This document shows, piece after piece, positions 59,668 through 64,000 of a stretch of 64,000 nt of DNA. The translations under genes were made by a program, and so were the position numbers. Source of the DNA: CAJBVW01 sp964457335 (GTDB taxonomy: Bacteria > Myxococcota_A > UBA796 > SXON01); assembly GCA_964457335.1 (NCBI GenBank), contig CAYWGD010000021.1, forward strand, positions 1 through 64,000, given 5' to 3'. The stretch's first letter is position 1; every line of letters starts with the position of its first letter. The notes below the pieces were generated by a model. The model worked only from the letters and a program-made list of their open reading frames with translations, was not told the origin of the DNA and ran no database searches.

Positions 59668-60693
59668 ATGAACGTCTGCGCCACCTGCGGCATCGTGGCC
59701 CCCCGACCGGGGCTGCCGTGCGAGGGGTGCGGGTCCACGGGGACCGGGCGCGCCCCGGAGCGGCGCGGTGGCGCGTACTTCGTGTGGATCCGCTGCCGCT
59801 TCCAGTGCCGCGGGTGCGGCCGGCTCGCCCCGCTCGACGAGATCGAGGTCGGCGGCGTGGCGCGCTGCGTGCTCTGCGGGCTCACGCAGGCCTTCGACCC
59901 GTCGGCGTGGCGCGAGGCCCTCGCGTTCGCGCACGGCGTCGGCGACCTCGCGGGCGGAGAGGGCCTCCACCCCGACGCGCGCTGGGCGATCGGGCTCGCG
60001 AACCCCCACGCCGAGATCGGGATCACGCGGGCGAGCACCCCGCTGGTCGTGTCGGGCACGGGCACGGTGGGCGGGGTGGCGGTCTCGCGCTCGCTGCACG
60101 TGCGCGCCGCGCCGGGCCACCCCCTCTGCGGGACCTGCCGGTCCCCGCTCCAGGTCGACCGGGTGGCCGAAGGCCAGCTGCAGGCGCGCTGCGCCGAGTG
60201 CGGCGCGTCCGCCCGGTACGACGTCTCCGCGGCGGTCGTGGCCGCGTGCCACGGGCTCCGCGGCGTGATGTCCGAGGGGGGCCGCGCGGGCCTCCAGGAG
60301 GCGCGCACGGTCCGCGAGGCCGGCGTGGTCGGCCTCTCGTGCCCGGGCTGCGGCGCGCCGCTCCGCGCGACGGGCGCCGCGCGCACGGTGGAGTGCGCGT
60401 TCTGCCACCTCGTCTCGCGCGTCCCGGGCGAGCTCGCCGCGACGGGCGAGGATCGCGAGCCCGCGGCCCTCTGGCTCCTGCTGTCCGGGCCCTCGGCGGC
60501 CCGCCGCGCCCTGCTCCAGGGCGGCGACGGCGCGGCGGCCTTCCGCGCGGTCCCCGAGCTCCCGACCTCCTTCTGGCGCTCGTTCCTACCCTCCGCGGTC
60601 GTGGCGGGCGGCATGACCGGCGTCGTCGGCCTCCTCCTGTTCGTCCTCCTCCGGTCGGGGATCGTGCCGCTCGAGGCGATCCTGTCGCCATGA
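59668..60693 (+). CDS. Multi-zinc-ribbon membrane protein
   Basis: A 341-residue protein with at least four CxxC pairs: CATC...CEGC, CRGC...CVLC, CGTC...CAEC, and CPGC...CAFC. Each pair of pairs probably makes a zinc ribbon. A C-terminal membrane helix (AGGMTGVVGLLLFVLLRSGIV) follows. The ATG at 59668 is divergent from the decapeptide-repeat gene and the end overlaps the cytochrome start (ATGA), so it is co-transcribed with it. No family is recognised. Confidence 0.6.
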   Translation: MNVCATCGIVAPRPGLPCEGCGSTGTGRAPERRGGAYFVWIRCRFQCRGCGRLAPLDEIEVGGVARCVLCGLTQAFDPSAWREALAFAHGVGDLAGGEGLHPDARWAIGLANPHAEIGITRASTPLVVSGTGTVGGVAVSRSLHVRAAPGHPLCGTCRSPLQVDRVAEGQLQARCAECGASARYDVSAAVVAACHGLRGVMSEGGRAGLQEARTVREAGVVGLSCPGCGAPLRATGAARTVECAFCHLVSRVPGELAATGEDREPAALWLLLSGPSAARRALLQGGDGAAAFRAVPELPTSFWRSFLPSAVVAGGMTGVVGLLLFVLLRSGIVPLEAILSP

Positions 60694-62153
60694 TCGCGCT
60701 CCTCCTCCTGGCGTGCGCGCGGCAGCCGGCCGCGTCCGAGCCGCTCGGGGCCGGAGTCGCCACGGGGCAGGAGAGCGCGGCGGCGGATGCGACGGGAACG
60801 GGCACGGAGGGCGCGGGCGCGCCCACGATTCCGGCGCGGTGGACGCGCGTGGGAGGGCAGGGCGAGTACCCGTTCCTCACGCCGATCGACGCGCCGCGGA
60901 CGATCGCGCTCGTCGCGGGCGGGGCGGTCCCGAGCACCGCGGCCGCCTGCGGGAGCTGCCACACCGAGCACTACAAGGAGTGGCGCGGCTCCACACACGC
61001 CGCCGCGATCCACGACCTGCAGTTCGTCGCGGAGCTCGCGAAGCCGGACCAGCCGCGCTGGCTCTGCCTGAACTGCCACGCGCCGACCTCGCCGCAGCGG
61101 CCCGAGCTCATCACGATGGCGACGCCGCTCCTGCCGGACCTCTCCGTGGACGCGCCGCCGAACCCGGACTTCGAGCCCGCCCGCGTGGGGGAGGGCGTGA
61201 CGTGCGCCACCTGCCACGTCCGCCGCGACGAGGACGGCGCCGGCATCGTGATCGGGCCGCGGGGGAGCGGACGCGCGCCGCACCGGGTCCGGGCCGACAA
61301 GGCCGCGCTCACCGACGTGTGTGTCCGCTGCCACAGCCCGGGGCCCGTGACGCTCACGCCGACGTTCACCTGCTGGTTCGAGACGAGCGAGGAGCTCGCC
61401 ACCGGCCCGGTGGCGGGGTCCGCGTGCACGGACTGCCACATGCCCGAGGCCGAGCGCGCCGCGGCGATGGGGGGCCCGAAGATCACGGTGCGGCGGCACC
61501 TCTGGGAGGGGGGCGGCGTGCCGAAGTCCTACGCGCGTTACGACGGCCTGCTCGACCGCGGCTGGCGCGCGGGCCTCGACGTGGCCGTGGCGACCGACCC
61601 CGTGCGCGTCACGCTGACCAACACGCGCGCGGGGCACGCGCTCCCCACGGCCGACCCCGAGCGGCACCTCCGGGTCGAGGCGCGGCTCGAGGCCGCGGAC
61701 GGCACGGTGCGGGCGCGGGACGTGCTCCGCGTCGGGCAGGTCTGGGACTGGGGCGACGCCGCCAGCGGCCGGCCCGCGCGGCGGCTGACGGACAACCGCC
61801 TCGCGCCCGCCGAGGCCCGGGTGTGGGCCCCGGTCCTCGTGGCGGACAACGTCGCCCCGGCGCCCGTCCGGCTCGTGGTCGAGGTCTTCCACGTGCGCCT
61901 CACGCCCGCGAACGCCGGGTCCATGGCCGCGACCCGGCTGGACGCGGAGCTCAGGGAGCTCTGGGCGGCGGCCCCGACGCTCTTGCCGACGCTCGACAAG
62001 CACTACCCGCTCGCGACGCTCGTGCACCGCGAGACCGTGCCGCTCGACGGCGGCAAGCGCGTCGTCGCCACGCCCGAGGAGCTGGTCGCGGCGTCCCGCG
62101 CGCTCGCGGAGGTCCCGTTGGCGGAGAAAGGGGCGATCCTCGCCGTCCCGTAG
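60690..62153 (+). CDS. Pentaheme cytochrome c lipoprotein
   Basis: A 487-residue lipoprotein (MIALLLLAC, lipobox LLAC) with five heme-binding CxxCH sites: CGSCH near residue 88, then CLNCH, CATCH, CVRCH and CTDCH. Between them the spacing resembles the cytochrome c-554/OTR family of multiheme proteins. The C-terminal half is heme-free and beta-rich (VRVTLTNTRAGHALPTADPERHLRVEARLEAADG). It is coupled to the zinc-ribbon membrane gene. Probably a periplasmic or surface electron carrier; its partner is not in the window. Confidence 0.8.
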   Translation: MIALLLLACARQPAASEPLGAGVATGQESAAADATGTGTEGAGAPTIPARWTRVGGQGEYPFLTPIDAPRTIALVAGGAVPSTAAACGSCHTEHYKEWRGSTHAAAIHDLQFVAELAKPDQPRWLCLNCHAPTSPQRPELITMATPLLPDLSVDAPPNPDFEPARVGEGVTCATCHVRRDEDGAGIVIGPRGSGRAPHRVRADKAALTDVCVRCHSPGPVTLTPTFTCWFETSEELATGPVAGSACTDCHMPEAERAAAMGGPKITVRRHLWEGGGVPKSYARYDGLLDRGWRAGLDVAVATDPVRVTLTNTRAGHALPTADPERHLRVEARLEAADGTVRARDVLRVGQVWDWGDAASGRPARRLTDNRLAPAEARVWAPVLVADNVAPAPVRLVVEVFHVRLTPANAGSMAATRLDAELRELWAAAPTLLPTLDKHYPLATLVHRETVPLDGGKRVVATPEELVAASRALAEVPLAEKGAILAVP

Positions 62154-62156
62154 GAG

Positions 62157-62195
62157 CGGGGGGCGTTGCGGGGGGGGCACCCCCCGCCCCAAGAA
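62157..62195 (-). repeat. 3-prime hairpin family, copy E
   Basis: On the minus strand TTCTTGGGGC follows the FMO stop codon with no gap and the stem ends in GCAACGCCCC at 62158. It also lies just past the cytochrome stop on the other strand, so it separates two converging genes. Confidence 0.75.
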
Positions 62196-63467
62196 CTAGC
62201 CCTTCGACCACCCCAACCGGCCCGCGCGCCAGCGGAGGAACGGGACGAGCCGGCGGCCCAGCGCCATGCGGCGGATGGCCGCGTGGGGGTCGACGAGGTG
62301 GGTCGTGGGCGGGCGCTCCCCGACGCGGTGCAACAGCTCGCCGAGCGGCACCGTGAGCGCGTCCTGGAGGCGCACCCAGTCCGCGAGCAGGAGCGCGAGC
62401 GGGCGGAGCAGGGGGCCGATGCCGTAGCGGGCCTGGTACGCGCCCATGACCCAGAGGTGGCGGTGCTCCGGGCGCACCATCCCCGCGTAGAGCTGCGGCA
62501 CCTTGCCGACCACCGGGACCGTCCCCTCCGCGAGGAAGGGGAAGGCCACGTCGAAACCCGTGCCGAGCGCGACGAGGTCGTACTCGCCGCGCGTGCCGTC
62601 GGCGAAGGTGACCGCGCGGCCGTCGACCGACGCCACGTCCGGGCGGGGCCGCACCCGGCCGTGCTTGAGGTAGTGGAGCACCTCGGTCGAGATGGACGGG
62701 TGCGTCTCGAAGAGGGCGTGGTCGGGCTCGGGGAGCCCGTAGTCGCCGTAGCGGCCGACCACCACGCGGACGAGCGCGCGCAACATCACGCGCTGCACGG
62801 GCACGGGCATCCAGGGGAGCATGAGCTCCGCCGTGGGCTGGCCGAGCATCGTCTTGGGGAGGAACCAGTAGCCGCGGCGCAGGCTCCAGTCCGCGGACGC
62901 GGCCACGCGCGCGGCCTCCGACGCGAGGTCGCAGCCGGAGTTGCCGCCGCCGATCACGAGCACGCGCTTGTCGCGGAGCTGCTCGGGCCGCTTGTAGTCC
63001 TTCGAGTGGAGCACCTCCCCGCCGAAGGCCGCGGCCCAGGGCGGGTAGACCTTCGCCCAGTGGTGGCCGTTGCACACCACCACGCCCTTGTAGCGCTCGA
63101 CCGTTCCGTCTCGCATTCGGACGTCCCACCGCTCGCCCGCGGGGCTGACGGCGGTTACCTCCGTACGGAAGCGGATGTGCTCCGGGAGGCGGAACTGGTC
63201 GGCGTAGGCGCGCAGGTAGTCGTGCATCTGCCGCGCCGACGGGAAGTCGGGGTACGACGCCGGCATCGGGTAGTCGTCGAACTCGGTCGTGCGCCGCGAG
63301 CTGATGATGTGCGCGGTCTCGTACACGCCGTGGGCCCAGTTGCCGCCCACGGCGTCGGTCGCCTCGACCTGGCGGTAGGGGATGCCCGCCTCGCCCAGCG
63401 CCTTGGCCATCGCGAGGCCCGTCGGTCCCGCGCCGAGCACGAGGAGTTCGTCCCCACGGTCGACCAT
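62196..63467 (-). CDS. Flavin-containing monooxygenase (FMO/BVMO-like)
   Basis: A 423-residue NADPH- and FAD-dependent oxygenase. LLVLGAGPTGLAMAK (FAD loop), GGNWAHGVY, the FMO/BVMO fingerprint region FGGEVLHSKDYKRPE, and VLVIGGGNSGCDLASEAA (NADPH loop) are in the right order. LGTGFDVAFPFL is the later ATG-like motif. It is of cytosolic group B type. Substrate unknown. The divergent SDR gene, 75 bases away, may act on the same compound; that is inference. Confidence 0.85.
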   Translation of the reverse strand: MVDRGDELLVLGAGPTGLAMAKALGEAGIPYRQVEATDAVGGNWAHGVYETAHIISSRRTTEFDDYPMPASYPDFPSARQMHDYLRAYADQFRLPEHIRFRTEVTAVSPAGERWDVRMRDGTVERYKGVVVCNGHHWAKVYPPWAAAFGGEVLHSKDYKRPEQLRDKRVLVIGGGNSGCDLASEAARVAASADWSLRRGYWFLPKTMLGQPTAELMLPWMPVPVQRVMLRALVRVVVGRYGDYGLPEPDHALFETHPSISTEVLHYLKHGRVRPRPDVASVDGRAVTFADGTRGEYDLVALGTGFDVAFPFLAEGTVPVVGKVPQLYAGMVRPEHRHLWVMGAYQARYGIGPLLRPLALLLADWVRLQDALTVPLGELLHRVGERPPTTHLVDPHAAIRRMALGRRLVPFLRWRAGRLGWSKG

Positions 63468-63542
63468 CCTGGTGAATTAGTGCGACCCTCAGGAGGTCGC
63501 AAGCGCGCGGCGAGCCGACGCGCGGGCGGCCGAGGAGGGCGG

Positions 63543-64000
63543 ATGGAGCTTCGCGGGCAGGTGGCGGTGGTGACGGGCGCGGCGAGCGGGATCGGCGCCG
63601 CGACGGCGCGGGCGTTGGCGGCGCGGGGAGCGCGCCTCGTGCTGGCGGACGTGGCCGAAGACGGCCTCGCCCGCGTCGCCGAGGAGGTCGGGGCCGTCGG
63701 GGCCCACCGGATCGACGTGTCGGACGCCGCGGCCGTCGCGGGCCTCGCCGAGGAGGTGCGCGCGCGGCACGGCGGCGCCGCGGTGCTGGTGAACAACGCG
63801 GGCGTCACCGTCGTCGGGCGCTTCGAGGAGCACGACGACGCCGACTGGGCCCGCGTCATGGGCGTGAACTTCGCGGGTGTGCTCCACGGCTGCCGGAGCT
63901 TCCTGCCGCAGCTGCGAGCGCAGCCGCGCGGGTGGATCGTGAACGTGTCGAGCCTGTTCGGGCTCGTCGGCGTGCCGTGGCAGACGGCGTACTGCGCCTC
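63543..64000 (+). CDS. Short-chain dehydrogenase/reductase, truncated by the window end
   Basis: The first 152 residues of an SDR oxidoreductase. NAD(P) loop VTGAASGIGAATARAL, Asp in LADVAEDGLARV suggesting NAD preference, NNAGV, and WIVNVSSLFG with the catalytic Ser, then TAYCAS, where the Tyr of YxxxK begins; the Lys lies beyond the window. The ATG has GGAGGGC upstream. Divergent from the FMO gene, with which it may form a small oxidation locus. Substrate unknown. Confidence 0.85.
   Translation, partial: MELRGQVAVVTGAASGIGAATARALAARGARLVLADVAEDGLARVAEEVGAVGAHRIDVSDAAAVAGLAEEVRARHGGAAVLVNNAGVTVVGRFEEHDDADWARVMGVNFAGVLHGCRSFLPQLRAQPRGWIVNVSSLFGLVGVPWQTAYCA

Overview
The window is very GC-rich (roughly 70 percent or more by eye), densely packed with genes, and has no tRNA, rRNA, phage, transposase or CRISPR array that I can see. 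Several traits point to the Myxococcota or a related deltaproteobacterial lineage: many short secreted lipoproteins with Asp-Thr-Gly/Ala stalks, a MopE-like Ca/metal-binding repeat lipoprotein, a eukaryotic-type Ser/Thr kinase, a PP2C phosphatase, a cytochrome c/copper monooxygenase fusion, an Hsp70 fused to a PilZ-like domain, and futalosine-type menaquinone synthesis. No marker gene fixes the species. Two runs of 10 N (17879-17888 and 36795-36804) flanked by G/C homopolymers show that this is a draft scaffold, probably from a metagenome.

Layout. 0.2-3.4 kb: minus-strand operon of a TPM-domain membrane protein, a Tim44-like zinc-ribbon protein and a DNA-methylase-like enzyme. 3.5-13.9 kb: START-like protein, Ser/Thr kinase with degenerate ATPase domain, outer-membrane protein, small lipoprotein, basic protein, VWA-like membrane protein, peptidoglycan amidase with a sigma-54-like promoter, His-rich Nfu-domain protein, cytochrome/Cu monooxygenase, MFS transporter. 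14-17.8 kb: TrmA-family methylase, PRC-barrel protein, TrpD-like protein, CorA. 18-21.3 kb: a protein-thiocarboxylate cysteine pathway (coaC, cysM, JAMM protease, cysO-like carrier, moeZ-like E1) in one tight minus-strand run. 21.4-25.8 kb: esterase lipoprotein, an aminotransferase fold lacking its PLP lysine, purC, a lipoprotein. 25.8-30.4 kb: the RNA-repair locus rtcR / rtcB-rtcA with a clear sigma-54 promoter, followed by a 52-bp palindromic tandem repeat. 30.4-39.1 kb: VOC protein, secreted esterase and propeller proteins, a STAND/TPR regulator, hydrolase and lipoproteins. 39.2-48.9 kb: purF, Hsp70-PilZ, methylase, DUF983, diguanylate cyclase, flavin-halogenase-like enzyme, PLC-like protein, UdgX. 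48.9-52.2 kb: mqnD, small envelope proteins, PP2C-cNMP phosphatase. 52.4-57.5 kb: a five-gene envelope export module (beta-barrel, ABC ATPase, two FtsX/MacB permeases, LolA-like carrier). 57.6-64 kb: MopE-like lipoprotein, a decapeptide-repeat membrane protein, a zinc-ribbon protein, a pentaheme lipoprotein, a flavin monooxygenase and a truncated SDR.

The least explained signal is a dispersed GC-hairpin family. At least six copies start with a CTTGGGGC motif and end with GCAACGCCCC. All six sit just after a stop codon and point the same way relative to the upstream gene; one lies inside the rtcBA operon and one encloses an assembly gap. The 52-bp tandem palindromes behind rtcA, the sulfur carrier ending in Gly-Gly-Ala-Ala next to its JAMM protease, and the beta-barrel/ABC/LolA-like module are the other main leads.
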